From Brevibacillus sedimenti (GTDB lineage: Bacteria; Bacillota; Bacilli; Brevibacillales; Brevibacillaceae), in the NCBI RefSeq assembly GCF_020923495.1, contig NZ_CP064048.1, positions 831,501-895,500 of the forward strand: a DNA stretch of 64,000 nucleotides. The letters run 5' to 3'. The notes beneath the pieces are model-generated. The model searched no databases. It was not told where the DNA came from and was given only the letters and a program-made list of their open reading frames with translations. The translations under genes were made by a program, and so were the position numbers. Positions 1-9,071 of the stretch are shown piece after piece (positions within the stretch are counted from its first letter, which is position 1; every line of letters starts with the position of its first letter).

Positions 1-2980
1 TTCCGTTCAATGCCACTGTTGCTACTGCTGTATCGTCAGATTCAGGATTCGCCAAGGTCAGCGTATCTCCATCCGCATCAGTTGCGAGATCACCAGCAGC
101 CAGTACGATGGCCGGAGCACCTACAACTACTGTTTGGTCGAGGCCAGTTTTAGCTTCCGGTGCGTTGTTAGGAATCAACGAACCGTTGTCAATATTATAA
201 GCAAGCTTCAACTGAAGAGCGCCGGAAATCTTCGTACCTTTGGCACTTTCGAGGTACTTAGAAATGTTCAGCACGTGCGGTGCATTCTTACCTTTCAGTG
301 TACCATCCGGCAAGATGATGGTAATCGCATTGGTTCCATTGTAACCTTCGATGTTAGCAACAACTTGAGAACCAACTGGCAGGTCTTTACCATCCAGGGT
401 GTAGTTGGCAGTTTTCAGCACGTTCTTAAAGTCGCCAGTCGTGCTGAACGGTGCGCTAAATGTCAGGAAGATGTAGTCATTCTCGTTATCACCATCACCA
501 TCACTATCTACATCTTCCACTACAAGGTCAGCGTCAACATCAGCAAATGCCCACAAAACTTTAAACTCTTCAGCTTGATCCGGTTCTCCAGCAACAGTGA
601 ATGTTTTGGTCAAGGAAGCTGCTGTGTTTCCGATGTCATCAGAGATAGAGCGCAGAACAAGCGTCCATTCGCCGGCTTTCAGTTGCTTCGCTGGAGTAAT
701 GATAATCTCTTGGTCATAAGCATCTGCGTAACCAACAACCGTTGCAGGAATGGTTTCGCTATTATCAGCAGCAATAAATTCTGCTTTCGGCTCAGGCAGC
801 GCAGATTGATTCTCAGCCAAGGTCTCATCCTCATCGGAATCAATCAATTTTACCGGCTCGCTCATAATCGCTTTAAATTCCGTGCCTGCTGTTACTTCTA
901 CGATGTCCTTGATCTCAGGAGATACCACATCAGGTTTCAGCATTTTACCTTCCAGCAGCAGGTTCAACTCTGCATTTTGTTTGCCGTTGCCAGCATTGGT
1001 AAAGGAACTTGCTGCTACATGCAAACGATATTTGAAGTTGAAGTAGTTCTTACCGCTGGTAGAAGTGTTGTGAACTTTTGTCCAGTCTTTTTTGGTTTCG
1101 ATGAGGAACTTGTCATCATCGACTTTGGTTACTTTCAGCGCAGGATCAGTTATAGTATCCCACTCTTTACTGTCTTCGTTGTAAACCTGCAGTTCGAACG
1201 TGTTTGCTGCAGAAGCAGCATCCTCATCAACTGCTACGTTGAAGTCAACCAGCCATTGCTCAGGAGATTGGACTTCAACCGTTGCGGTCGGAACAGTTTC
1301 ATCAACAGGAATGTTGAAATCAAGGGTTTGCGTGTTTGCGATATTATTACTATCGCTCTTGGCCGCCCAGTCACCAATTTTTGCAGCTTGGAGAGAATGC
1401 GTACCGGCACCAAAGTAGCCAGTTTTCTTCTTAATGGTGACTACATGGCGAGTATCTTCTCCACCCTGAGCATTCGGAATGAAGTCGCCAACGCTGATCT
1501 CGTAGTCAGTGTTGTTGAGTTTCACACCATCAATGGACCAGTTACCATATGTTTTTACGCTATTCTCATCAAGCGCTTCAGAGAACGTTACCTTCAGCGT
1601 TCTCAGGTCTTGAACTTGTACGCTGAGCATTGCAGGCTGACGTGCATCAGTCAGCTTGAAGAGCGACGCCTTGCTTTCTTGGCTTACACCATTAGTGCTG
1701 TCAACAAATTTAACAAACACGTTAGCGTTATCGGTCAGGAACTCACTCTTATCCAGTACCAAAGTGAGACCCTTGCTGTTGCCTGCTACTGGCAGCACCC
1801 CTGCTACTTTCAGCGGAGTGAGCGCAGATACATCGCCGCTGTTCGGTACGTTTCCGTATACTTCGAACTTAATATCGTCTTTGAGTTTACCCTTTTCATC
1901 AATGAAGTATTTCAGATCGATATCTTTGTTGAAGTATACAACTACACGATCAGCCTGGCTGGCACCCGCACTAGCAATCACCGGCTTTTCGCCAATGACC
2001 ACATCATCAGGATTCGGGCTGAATACTACAGTGGTTTCAGCTTTCAAACCAATCAGATCTTTGTCAGCAGCCTCTACAATTTGAGCAATGATATTAGCAT
2101 TTACATCCGAAGTCAAGAACTCGGAAGTCAACAGAACCGTTGCGACACCGTTTTGTACGGTCACACGTTTTTCAGCAAAAGAACCGTAAGTGGTGGAGAA
2201 TGCAACCTCGATATCGCCAGCAGTAATCGGATTGCCAGCAGCATCTTTCACTTCAAAGGTTACCAAAGTTTTGGATGCTCCGTCTGCTTTCAATACCGGG
2301 TCGGCTGCTTTTACGCTGAGTTTGAACAGCTCAGTAGCATCCGGCATTTCAAAAGTTTTCTTGATGTCGGCAATTGTAGTGCCATTTACCTTGAGGCCTG
2401 TAGCAGTCAACTCGTAGGTTTTGTGAGCTTCTGCACCAGAAACTTTCAGGGTTACTACCTTTTTAGTTTCATCCAGGCTCGCAGATTCAACATTCAGGCC
2501 AGGAATTTTGAAGTTTTCAGCAGCTGCTGCGTCGATAGCGTGATTGAAAGTTACTTTCAGTTCAGTTTTGGTAATTGCAGTTACGCTCTCAACTTTCAGC
2601 TCGCCACCATCTACCGGCGGCAGCAGGTCTTCATCCTCTTCAGGATTGTAGGAACCAGTACCGTCTACGATAGCGTACGGATTCTTTTCAAAGTGATCCA
2701 GACGAGCCGGTTCCATCACTTTGCTCAGATCGCCGTTTGCCGTCAGGATGTCCTGGAACGAAGCAGCATTACCATCAGCGTCAACATAGGTGGTGCTGTC
2801 CAGATTATCCACAATTTCGTCAAGCGCCTCGTCAAAGTGATTAAAGAAAGCATCGATGTTATAGTATTTATCTACTTGGCCGCCAACGTAAAAGCCAGCG
2901 TCCGGCTTCGCCATAGCGGAAGCAGCCATGCTTGCTACAACAGCTGTCGAGAGTACAGAAAGCACAAGCTTTTTGTTCAC
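1..2980 (-). CDS. owp: Outer wall S-layer protein (OWP), 3' end outside window
   Basis: Forms the outer S-layer of the Brevibacillus envelope. About 993 codons are visible and the C-terminus is cut by the window edge. The start is GTG at 2980, giving MNKKLVLSVLSTAVVAS, a typical Sec signal peptide ending near AMA, preceded by a strong GGAGGGG ribosome site. No SLH motif is seen in the N-terminal 150 residues. The mature part is acidic and is built from repeated beta-sandwich-like modules with Ig/invasin-like phrases (for example KVTFNHAIDA, VTFEVKDAAGNPI, KVTFSEALDE). The last visible residues (about 940-993) resemble a cadherin/Ig-like domain (TDADGDTLTLAN). It lies 233 bp downstream of mwp on the same strand, the order known for the cwp operon of B. 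brevis 47. Identification rests on recognising the family sequence and on this context. Confidence 0.93.
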   Translation of the reverse strand, partial: MNKKLVLSVLSTAVVASMAASAMAKPDAGFYVGGQVDKYYNIDAFFNHFDEALDEIVDNLDSTTYVDADGNAASFQDILTANGDLSKVMEPARLDHFEKNPYAIVDGTGSYNPEEDEDLLPPVDGGELKVESVTAITKTELKVTFNHAIDAAAAENFKIPGLNVESASLDETKKVVTLKVSGAEAHKTYELTATGLKVNGTTIADIKKTFEMPDATELFKLSVKAADPVLKADGASKTLVTFEVKDAAGNPITAGDIEVAFSTTYGSFAEKRVTVQNGVATVLLTSEFLTSDVNANIIAQIVEAADKDLIGLKAETTVVFSPNPDDVVIGEKPVIASAGASQADRVVVYFNKDIDLKYFIDEKGKLKDDIKFEVYGNVPNSGDVSALTPLKVAGVLPVAGNSKGLTLVLDKSEFLTDNANVFVKFVDSTNGVSQESKASLFKLTDARQPAMLSVQVQDLRTLKVTFSEALDENSVKTYGNWSIDGVKLNNTDYEISVGDFIPNAQGGEDTRHVVTIKKKTGYFGAGTHSLQAAKIGDWAAKSDSNNIANTQTLDFNIPVDETVPTATVEVQSPEQWLVDFNVAVDEDAASAANTFELQVYNEDSKEWDTITDPALKVTKVDDDKFLIETKKDWTKVHNTSTSGKNYFNFKYRLHVAASSFTNAGNGKQNAELNLLLEGKMLKPDVVSPEIKDIVEVTAGTEFKAIMSEPVKLIDSDEDETLAENQSALPEPKAEFIAADNSETIPATVVGYADAYDQEIIITPAKQLKAGEWTLVLRSISDDIGNTAASLTKTFTVAGEPDQAEEFKVLWAFADVDADLVVEDVDSDGDGDNENDYIFLTFSAPFSTTGDFKNVLKTANYTLDGKDLPVGSQVVANIEGYNGTNAITIILPDGTLKGKNAPHVLNISKYLESAKGTKISGALQLKLAYNIDNGSLIPNNAPEAKTGLDQTVVVGAPAIVLAAGDLATDADGDTLTLANPESDDTAVATVALNG

Positions 2981-3213
2981 GTACTACCCCTCCAGATCTA
3001 GATAGGAATTTTGTCTTTTCTGTCTGTTTATCTGTTTATCTGTTTATCATAGATGGAGAGACACTTCTAGGCTGGCAATCGTGATGTATGTGTTTCTCCT
3101 TATTAACTGAGCATCTGTTACGATTACGAGGCATTGAATCAGGGAGCAGAGGGGATTCCCTCTGCCCCTGTTCATTCCATGCCCTCAATCAAACCTAGAT
3201 GAGTAGACCCGAC
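2981..3213 (-). promoter_or_regulatory. mwp-owp intergenic region with hairpin and ATAAACAG triple repeat
   Basis: Between the mwp stop and the owp start there is a strong hairpin at 3142-3167. Its core GCAGAGGG/CCCTCTGC pairs perfectly around a GATT loop, with flanking GGG/CCC. It is not followed by a T-run on the minus strand, so it looks more like an mRNA-processing, stability or attenuation structure than a full terminator. Nearer owp, the octamer CTGTTTAT (ATAAACAG on the sense strand) occurs three times in tandem at 3024-3047, just upstream of the owp ribosome site. Its role is unknown. Confidence 0.5.
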
Positions 3214-6200
3214 TTACTTGGAGATTTTATGGGTGTACTCTTCGGATTTACCGTCTTTGGTCGAGGTGATAACTACTTCAGTCTCGCCCACTTTGCCCAG
3301 AACGGTTACTTCGAAGTCACCGTTGTCGTCTGCAGTTGCCTGGCCTTCACGAGTACCAACTTTCACCTTCACAGTTGCGCCTGGTGCAGCAGTACCGGAA
3401 ACTTTGTACGAAGACAGGACGCCAGGGAGTACATCTGTTACAACCACTTCTACAGATTCTTCGTCAAGCAGGTCAGCCGGCATTTCATTATCATCATCAT
3501 CTTCATCGTCGCCAACTTTGCCGCCAGCGAACTGTTTGAAGAAGTTGGTGGTGAATTCTTCGAGTTCATCGTCATCGTAGTCTCTCTTCGCGTCATCTAC
3601 GGAAGATACTTTGATGACGTAGTCCCAGATGTTACCATCGTCGTTGGTTTCTACGAGGATTACGTAGTCGCCTTCGTCGATGCCGTCGCCTTCTTCCATG
3701 TCATACGCGTTGATGAAGGCAGTTTTGGAGTTCAGCGTGAAGGTAGCTTTTTTCTTCTCGCCATTTTCTTTGTACTCGAAGTAGAACTTGTTGCTGCCGT
3801 CTTTCTTGTCAACGCGAGCAACCGTCAAAGCATCCAGATCTGCTTCTTCCAGTTGAGCTTTAGTTGCCGGTGCGTATTTGCCATCGCCAAAGAAGTCTGC
3901 GACATCAAAGTCTTTGGCTCCGTCAACAACTTCGACAACATCCTTCACGATAACTTCGTCGCTGGAGTTCAGGCGGAACGCGATGAAGTCGCCGCGGTCG
4001 ATGTTTTTATCCAGCAGATCTTCGAAATCGTTGTCCAGTTTGAAGGTTTTGGTCGTTACCTTGCCGGTTTCGCCGTCTTTGGTAATAACCTCGATCTCGT
4101 CGTTGTCGCTGCGACCGCCCAGTTGGGTAACCAGACCGTACATCGTTTTGCTGCCCAGGCCTTTACCAGCTACAACGAAGATTGCATCTACTTCTTCTTC
4201 TTCTTCATCTACAGCATAGTATACATCCAGGTCATTCTTGTCAGCGATGTCGGAGAACTTCACTACACCCGGGTTTTTCAGCTCGGAACGTTTACCGGTG
4301 ATTTCGCCGGTCATGTCGAAGATGGCCGTGTCGGAAGTAACGACATAGAGACCGTCTTTGTCCTTGATGGTTTCATCATCTTCGTCAGCTGCGTCATTCC
4401 AAGCTTTGTCTTGCAGGTGTTTCAGCTTGATCGGGAGAACTTTAACTTTCTCTGCATCGCCTTTGGAATTCAGCGTTACTTCCAGCAGCAGGATGTCTTT
4501 CTTATCCGGAATAAAGTCTTTTTCGATTTTATCCGGATCTTTTTCGTACGACTTGCCATCTGCATCGTAAACGTCTTCCGGATCGATCGTGATATCCAGC
4601 TCTTTGCCTTTCTCGTTGATGATGCCGAATTCGTATTTACCTTTGCTGTACTCGGCTTTGCGAGTCAGGATCGCTTTGAAGCGGCGATCGTCTACGCTGT
4701 CCTTGGTTTCGATATGGCGGATACGGCCAGATGCATCCAGGTACAGTTTAACTTCTTCGCCACGCAGGTCGCGAACCAGATCCCAGTTGCCCTTGCCCAG
4801 CTCTTTCACATCTTTGTTGGCGTTGTCGGAGTAAGTGGAGCCCGTACGGAAACGATAGGTTTTACCGTCGATTTCCAGACGGTTGTCGCCGTCGTTTCGT
4901 ACAATTACGCGTTCCACTTTACCTTCAACTACAGTGCTGTTCGCGAATACCAGCAGCTTTTTCTTGTTGCCGTTTGCGTAGTAAACGCTGTACACGTCCA
5001 TTTCTTTCAGGTCGGCCAGTTTCGCCGGTTTGTTGTCGCGGAATACCAGGAAGTCTACGCCTTCTTCCAGATCTTTCAGCGCGTTGAAGTTGCCGCCATC
5101 CAGGTTCTCGATTTTTTTCTTGTCAGCGTCTACTTTCTTGATAACTTCGGAACCGTATTTGTAACCTTCTTTGTTTTGGTCCAGCGTTTGGTCGTCGATT
5201 ACGTGGATGTAGCTGATTTTGTTGTCTTTATCCAGAACAACTTTGGCGGAGAAGGTGTAACCATCGTTTGCCTTGATGATTTCCTTGATACCTTTTACGT
5301 TGCTGTCGTACGGTTGGAAGTTGAACGTAACTTTGGTATCTTCGGTGAAACGATAGGTTTTGCCGCTGCCGTCCAGTTCGATTTCCAGATCGTTCAGATC
5401 GGAAGTTTTGCTGATGTCATCCACTTTGAACTTGGACTTGTCGTTCAGGTAGAAGGTGCCCAGACGGTCCATAACCACGTCTTCGTCCTCGGAACCTTCC
5501 ATCCATACAACGGTGTTTTCCTTGTCGTCCTTGATCCACACTTGTACGTGTTGACCAGCGAACTCGTTCGGGTTGATGCCGTCAGCCACTTTGAACGTGG
5601 TGCCTTTGGAGCCCATGCCGGCGTCTTTGCCGCTCAGGATGATTTCGTTGGCTTTCAGGGAACCCAGACCGATAACCGGTACGTTGGTTACGAGCGGCAG
5701 TTCGCCTTTGCTGTCGCGAGCCCATTGCATGTCGTATACGTCAACGTCCAGGTACTTGGTCAGCAGGGTTTCGTCTTTCACTTCAAAACGAATGTCAGTA
5801 CCGAACTCAACTTGCTCCATCAGTTTTACGCGGAGCGCGTTGTCCATCATTTTGAAGATGTCACCGCGAGTAGCCGCGTTGTTCGGAGCTGCGATGTTTT
5901 TCGCAATGTTCAGCTTCGCAGCTTCTGCGATCATGTTGTTCGGCCATACGCCTTTAACAGCCGGCTCGTAACCCAGAACGCGAACGATCATGGTTACAGC
6001 TTCTGCGTAAGTAACGTTGTTGCCAGGACGGAAGGTTTTGTCCGGGTAACCTTTTACGATTTCTTGACCGGAAGCCAGGTTAACATAGCCAGAGAACCAG
6101 TCGCTCGGTTTTACGTCAGTGAAGATGGACTGGTATTGTGCCAGTTTTGCACCTTCCGACATGTTTTTCAGACGAACCATCAGGGTAGCGAACTCGGCAC

Positions 6201-6402
6201 GGTTGATCGGACGATCCACACCGTATTCGCCGTTGCCATAACCGGAAACCAGGTTCAGTGCTGCCAGGCGTCCTACTACTTTCTGCAGATCGCTATCCAT
6301 TTTAGGAGCTTCGGTGTTGGTGGTCTCCTCGGCAGCGAATGCCATCGGTGCTACAGTAAGTGCGAGTGCACTTGCCAGTACGCTGTTAACAACCTTTTTC
6401 AT
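3214..6402 (-). CDS. mwp: Middle wall S-layer protein (MWP) with SLH domains
   Basis: Major cell-wall protein that forms the inner S-layer and anchors to the wall polysaccharide. From the ATG at 6402 it has 1062 residues, close to the roughly 1050 of B. brevis MWP. The signal peptide MKKVVNSVLASALALTVAPM ends at AFA. SLH-type repeats occupy about residues 30-210 (LNLVSGYGNGEYG, FTDVKPSDWFSGYV, IVKGYPDKTFRP, NNAATRGDIFKMMDNAL). The remainder is a very acidic Asp/Glu/Lys-rich body ending in an Ig-like segment (GTAAPGATVKVKV). An in-frame TTG at 6495 with its own near-perfect Shine-Dalgarno would add 31 residues ahead of the signal peptide. The same tandem arrangement is known from the B. brevis 47 cwp operon. 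A long plus-strand frame covering this gene is only its antisense shadow. Confidence 0.96.
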   Translation of the reverse strand: MKKVVNSVLASALALTVAPMAFAAEETTNTEAPKMDSDLQKVVGRLAALNLVSGYGNGEYGVDRPINRAEFATLMVRLKNMSEGAKLAQYQSIFTDVKPSDWFSGYVNLASGQEIVKGYPDKTFRPGNNVTYAEAVTMIVRVLGYEPAVKGVWPNNMIAEAAKLNIAKNIAAPNNAATRGDIFKMMDNALRVKLMEQVEFGTDIRFEVKDETLLTKYLDVDVYDMQWARDSKGELPLVTNVPVIGLGSLKANEIILSGKDAGMGSKGTTFKVADGINPNEFAGQHVQVWIKDDKENTVVWMEGSEDEDVVMDRLGTFYLNDKSKFKVDDISKTSDLNDLEIELDGSGKTYRFTEDTKVTFNFQPYDSNVKGIKEIIKANDGYTFSAKVVLDKDNKISYIHVIDDQTLDQNKEGYKYGSEVIKKVDADKKKIENLDGGNFNALKDLEEGVDFLVFRDNKPAKLADLKEMDVYSVYYANGNKKKLLVFANSTVVEGKVERVIVRNDGDNRLEIDGKTYRFRTGSTYSDNANKDVKELGKGNWDLVRDLRGEEVKLYLDASGRIRHIETKDSVDDRRFKAILTRKAEYSKGKYEFGIINEKGKELDITIDPEDVYDADGKSYEKDPDKIEKDFIPDKKDILLLEVTLNSKGDAEKVKVLPIKLKHLQDKAWNDAADEDDETIKDKDGLYVVTSDTAIFDMTGEITGKRSELKNPGVVKFSDIADKNDLDVYYAVDEEEEEVDAIFVVAGKGLGSKTMYGLVTQLGGRSDNDEIEVITKDGETGKVTTKTFKLDNDFEDLLDKNIDRGDFIAFRLNSSDEVIVKDVVEVVDGAKDFDVADFFGDGKYAPATKAQLEEADLDALTVARVDKKDGSNKFYFEYKENGEKKKATFTLNSKTAFINAYDMEEGDGIDEGDYVILVETNDDGNIWDYVIKVSSVDDAKRDYDDDELEEFTTNFFKQFAGGKVGDDEDDDDNEMPADLLDEESVEVVVTDVLPGVLSSYKVSGTAAPGATVKVKVGTREGQATADDNGDFEVTVLGKVGETEVVITSTKDGKSEEYTHKISK

Positions 6403-6513
6403 AACCTTGGGTTCTCCTCCTCTGGTATAAACAAATTGTTCTTGGGGAATATTTGTTTTCGATCTATCTCTCTTTTTAAAGCCCGAATCCTGCAAGCGCG
6501 TGTCACCTCCTTT
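6403..6513 (-). promoter_or_regulatory. Dual translation-initiation region of mwp (SD1-TTG and SD2-ATG)
   Basis: The first site has AAAGGAGGTGA (6503-6513) seven bases before TTG at 6495. The second has AGAGGAGGAGAA just upstream of the ATG at 6402. The two starts are exactly 93 bases apart and in frame, so the upstream start gives a 31-residue hydrophilic extension (beginning LQDSGFKKRDRSK) in front of the signal peptide. The same architecture is described for the B. brevis 47 cwp operon, where the upstream site affects expression of the downstream one. Confidence 0.85.
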
Positions 6514-6767
6514 CGCAGGACTGCATTGACATTCTTGCTCACATAAATCTCTAGTATTTTCAGTATTGTGTAAACGCGGCAATCCCTAGTGTAACACAGT
6601 TGCTAGATTTCGTGAATCTTTTTTACACAATTCCCCGTTTTTCGTGTGACATCCTATTAAACGCCTCAGACCTCAAAAAGTTGCGGTGCCTCCGAAAAAG
6701 TTTTTTAATTTTTTTGTGGCCGTTTCTTTCACGTATTATGTATGCAGTGACATCCGCCACACCTCGT

Positions 6768-6796
6768 ATTATAGGACAGGCGGGACGGACTGTCAC
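6768..6796 (-). promoter_or_regulatory. Sigma-A promoter of the mwp-owp operon
   Basis: GTGACA (6791-6796) and a perfect TATAAT (6768-6773) are separated by 17 bases, upstream of a leader of about 270 bases before the first mwp start. The cwp operon of B. brevis has several tandem promoters. A second, weaker CATAAT box lies at 6735-6740 and others may exist. No terminator is evident between the upstream tolC-like gene and this promoter. Confidence 0.7.
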
Positions 6797-6842
6797 TCAT
6801 GAATCTTTTTCCAAATTGCCAAGAAAATTTACTGTTCTTCCG

Positions 6843-8045
6843 TTACCTTCCTGTAGCTGTCTCGAAGTTTACGACAGCCAGGTTGTAGTTTTGCACGGCC
6901 TGTTCGTACTGGTTCTCCTGATCAGCAAGCGCTTCTGCTGCCTGAATCACTTCCAGCGTGGTCGCCAGGCCGTTTTCATAGCGCAGGCTGGTCAGGCGAT
7001 AGCTCTCTGCCGCCGCTTCCTTGGCCTTTTTCTGGAATTCAACGCTCAGTTTCGCCGCATTCAGGCTGTAGTAGGCTTCTGCTACTTCGCGGGAGACGGT
7101 GCGCTTTTGTTCCTCGATCGCCAGCTTTGCCTTTTCCACGTTGTAGCGGGCGATTTTGCCCGGGTACGTGGACAGGGCGGAATACTCCTCAATCAGCTTC
7201 ACATTCAGTTCGGCCAGACTCAACTCTTCCTGCTTTTGCGTGATTTCGATACGCTGCTGCAGCGCCTTTTCCTGTGCCTGTTGCAGCGTCATCGACGGGG
7301 CGGCCACCTGTTTGTTTTCGTTGGACAGCTTCCATTTCTTGTCCAAATCCACCCCGAGGAATTCGTTCAGCTTCATGCGGGCAATCTCCACGTTGTTTTC
7401 CGCCGCCGCCAGCGCTGCCTGCGCACCGGCTACGCCCATTTCCGCCTGCAGGATGTCCGTCTTCGCCTTGGTGCCAACGTCAAAATGGGCTTTGGCCACC
7501 TTGAGCTGGGTCTGGGCACGCTCCAGGCTTTGTTTCTTCAGATCCAGGTCGGCTTGTGCATGCAGCAGGGCGTAATACAGTTGTTGAGCTCCCAGCTTGA
7601 TTTGGTTCTCCGTTGCCTGTACCGCCAGCTTGTTCAGCTTTTCCGTCATTTTCGCCTGCGCGCTGGTCACGTATTTTTGCTTGGCGGCGTCCAGCGAACG
7701 GACGAATTCGGAAGGGATCTCCGCTACCGATCTGTATGTAAGCTCGGCGTTGACGCTTGCATTCTTTTCGTCCAGGCGGGCCTGCTGCAGCTTGGGATTT
7801 GTCTTCAGCGCCTGTTCCACCGCTTTTTCCAGCGTCAGTGTCTCTGCGGCATCTTGCGCGACAGGTTTAGCGGCTGTGTCCGCTTGATTGTTCTGGTTCG
7901 AGGGAGTGGTTTGTGTCTGATTGGTCGCCTGAGATGCGGTCCCATCGTTGGCAGACTGGGCCATGGCCCCTGCGCCAATCGAGGTGGCGACAAGCGCAGC
8001 CAGCGAGATGGCCAGCCATTTCTTCGGCGAATATGGAAGGTTCAT
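6843..8045 (-). CDS. TolC family (outer membrane efflux protein-like) secreted protein
   Basis: 400 residues from the ATG at 8045, chosen because AAGGAGTG precedes it and the product then starts with a clear signal peptide (MNLPYSPKKWLAISLAALVA, cleavage near AMA). After a Q/N/T-rich linker (residues 30-75) the sequence shows the TolC/OEP pattern: LTLEKAVEQALKTNPKLQQA, long Ala/Glu/Gln-rich coiled helices, and a duplicated half near residue 270 (MTLQQAQEKALQQRIEITQ), ending in YEQAVQNYNLAVVNFE. In Gram-negatives this family forms outer-membrane and periplasmic channels. Homologues occur in some Firmicutes, where no outer membrane exists and the role is unknown. It lies directly upstream of the S-layer operon on the same strand, which makes an envelope-associated role plausible. 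Confidence 0.8.
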   Translation of the reverse strand: MNLPYSPKKWLAISLAALVATSIGAGAMAQSANDGTASQATNQTQTTPSNQNNQADTAAKPVAQDAAETLTLEKAVEQALKTNPKLQQARLDEKNASVNAELTYRSVAEIPSEFVRSLDAAKQKYVTSAQAKMTEKLNKLAVQATENQIKLGAQQLYYALLHAQADLDLKKQSLERAQTQLKVAKAHFDVGTKAKTDILQAEMGVAGAQAALAAAENNVEIARMKLNEFLGVDLDKKWKLSNENKQVAAPSMTLQQAQEKALQQRIEITQKQEELSLAELNVKLIEEYSALSTYPGKIARYNVEKAKLAIEEQKRTVSREVAEAYYSLNAAKLSVEFQKKAKEAAAESYRLTSLRYENGLATTLEVIQAAEALADQENQYEQAVQNYNLAVVNFETATGR

Positions 8046-8327
8046 GTTTCTGCACTCCTTTTCGCATTTTTGTCGGTTCCGACAGTACGGAAACTTGGTG
8101 GTTTGTCCCAAGATTCACTATATCACAGTTAAATGTTTCGTACACGAAGAATCTCGCACTTCCAGGTTTATCCTCCTACCGTTCATACTTTACCATGTAT
8201 ACACCTCCGCTCTCCCTGTTAGCACATGAAAACTGTCCCGTGTTAGTACGAATGAGCGGCGAAAAAATTTCACCATTCGCGCAGCGCACCGGAACGTGCT
8301 ATGCTAACCCTTGAGGTGATGTGTAAC
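8046..8327. other. Divergent intergenic region between tolC-like gene and yigZ
   Basis: About 280 bases separate the two divergent genes and must hold both promoters. On the plus strand a TGCTATGCT extended -10-like box (8296-8304) lies very close to the yigZ ribosome site. On the minus strand only poorly matching boxes are visible near 8115-8130. No RNA gene or hairpin terminator stands out. Confidence 0.35.
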
Positions 8328-8981
8328 ATGCTGCAGCAGTACAAAACAGTCGCCGGGTATGGTGAAGACGAAATTGTCATCGAGCGTTCCCGGTTTATCG
8401 GATATGCCCAACGCGTCACAACGGAAGAAGAGGCTGCCGCCTTCATCGCCATGATTAAAAAGAAGCACTGGGACGCAACGCACAACTGTTCCGCCTTTGT
8501 CATCGGCGAAAACGACCAGATTCAGCGCTCCAGCGACGACGGAGAACCGAGCGGCACAGCCGGCAAGCCGATCCTGGAGTGCATCAAAAAGAACGGCCTC
8601 AAGGACACCGTGGTCGTAGTCACCCGTTATTTCGGCGGGATCAAGCTGGGCGCGGGCGGCCTGGTGCGCGCCTACACGGCCGGCTGTGTCACGGCGCTAA
8701 AGGCTGCGGGCATCGTCGTCCACACCCTGCACCAGCAGATATCGGTTACCGTCGACTATCACTGGTGGGGCAAGGTGGAAAACGAACTGCGCCTCGGCCA
8801 GCACCGGGTCACCGCCACCGACTACACGGACAAGGTGACGGTACACCTGCTGATTCCCGATGGCCAACAGGATGCCTTTGTGGAGCAGATGACCAATTTG
8901 ACCAACGGACAGGCCGACATTGTGCTGGGGGATCGCGAGTACGTGGAAGTGCCGGTGGAGGCCGTTGGCGGAGACGAATAA
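8328..8981 (+). CDS. yigZ: YigZ/YvyE family protein (IMPACT domain)
   Basis: 217 residues. The start at 8328 is preferred because GAGGTGAT lies seven bases upstream; an upstream ATG at 8301 has no ribosome site. The N-terminal UPF0029/IMPACT domain shows the signature stretch RSSDDGEPSGTAGKPIL (about residues 67-83), followed by VVVVTRYFGGIKLGAGGLVRAY. A smaller ferredoxin-like C-terminal domain (DUF1949) covers about residues 135-205. Eukaryotic IMPACT/YIH1 binds Gcn1; bacterial YigZ has been linked loosely to translation and proline peptidase regulation, so the biochemical role remains open. It stands alone on the plus strand, between the tolC-like gene and a coiled-coil gene. Confidence 0.93.
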   Translation: MLQQYKTVAGYGEDEIVIERSRFIGYAQRVTTEEEAAAFIAMIKKKHWDATHNCSAFVIGENDQIQRSSDDGEPSGTAGKPILECIKKNGLKDTVVVVTRYFGGIKLGAGGLVRAYTAGCVTALKAAGIVVHTLHQQISVTVDYHWWGKVENELRLGQHRVTATDYTDKVTVHLLIPDGQQDAFVEQMTNLTNGQADIVLGDREYVEVPVEAVGGDE

Positions 8982-9071
8982 CCCGAATCGAAAAACTTGT
9001 GTCCCGCACTAAGATTGTCTAGGATGGAGAGGTAAGCAAGAAACCAACAATTCGTAAAGGCGGGGAGCGCA

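Noticed and set aside
134-3001. Plus-strand open frame of about 950 codons opposite owp
   Set aside because: The minus strand encodes a signal-peptide-bearing S-layer protein with a strong ribosome site. The plus frame has no start context or recognisable protein.
3199-6546. Plus-strand open frame of over 1100 codons opposite mwp
   Set aside because: It is an antisense shadow of a gene rich in Asp/Glu/Lys codons, has no ribosome site and gives a low-complexity Phe/Val-rich product. The minus strand is unmistakably MWP.
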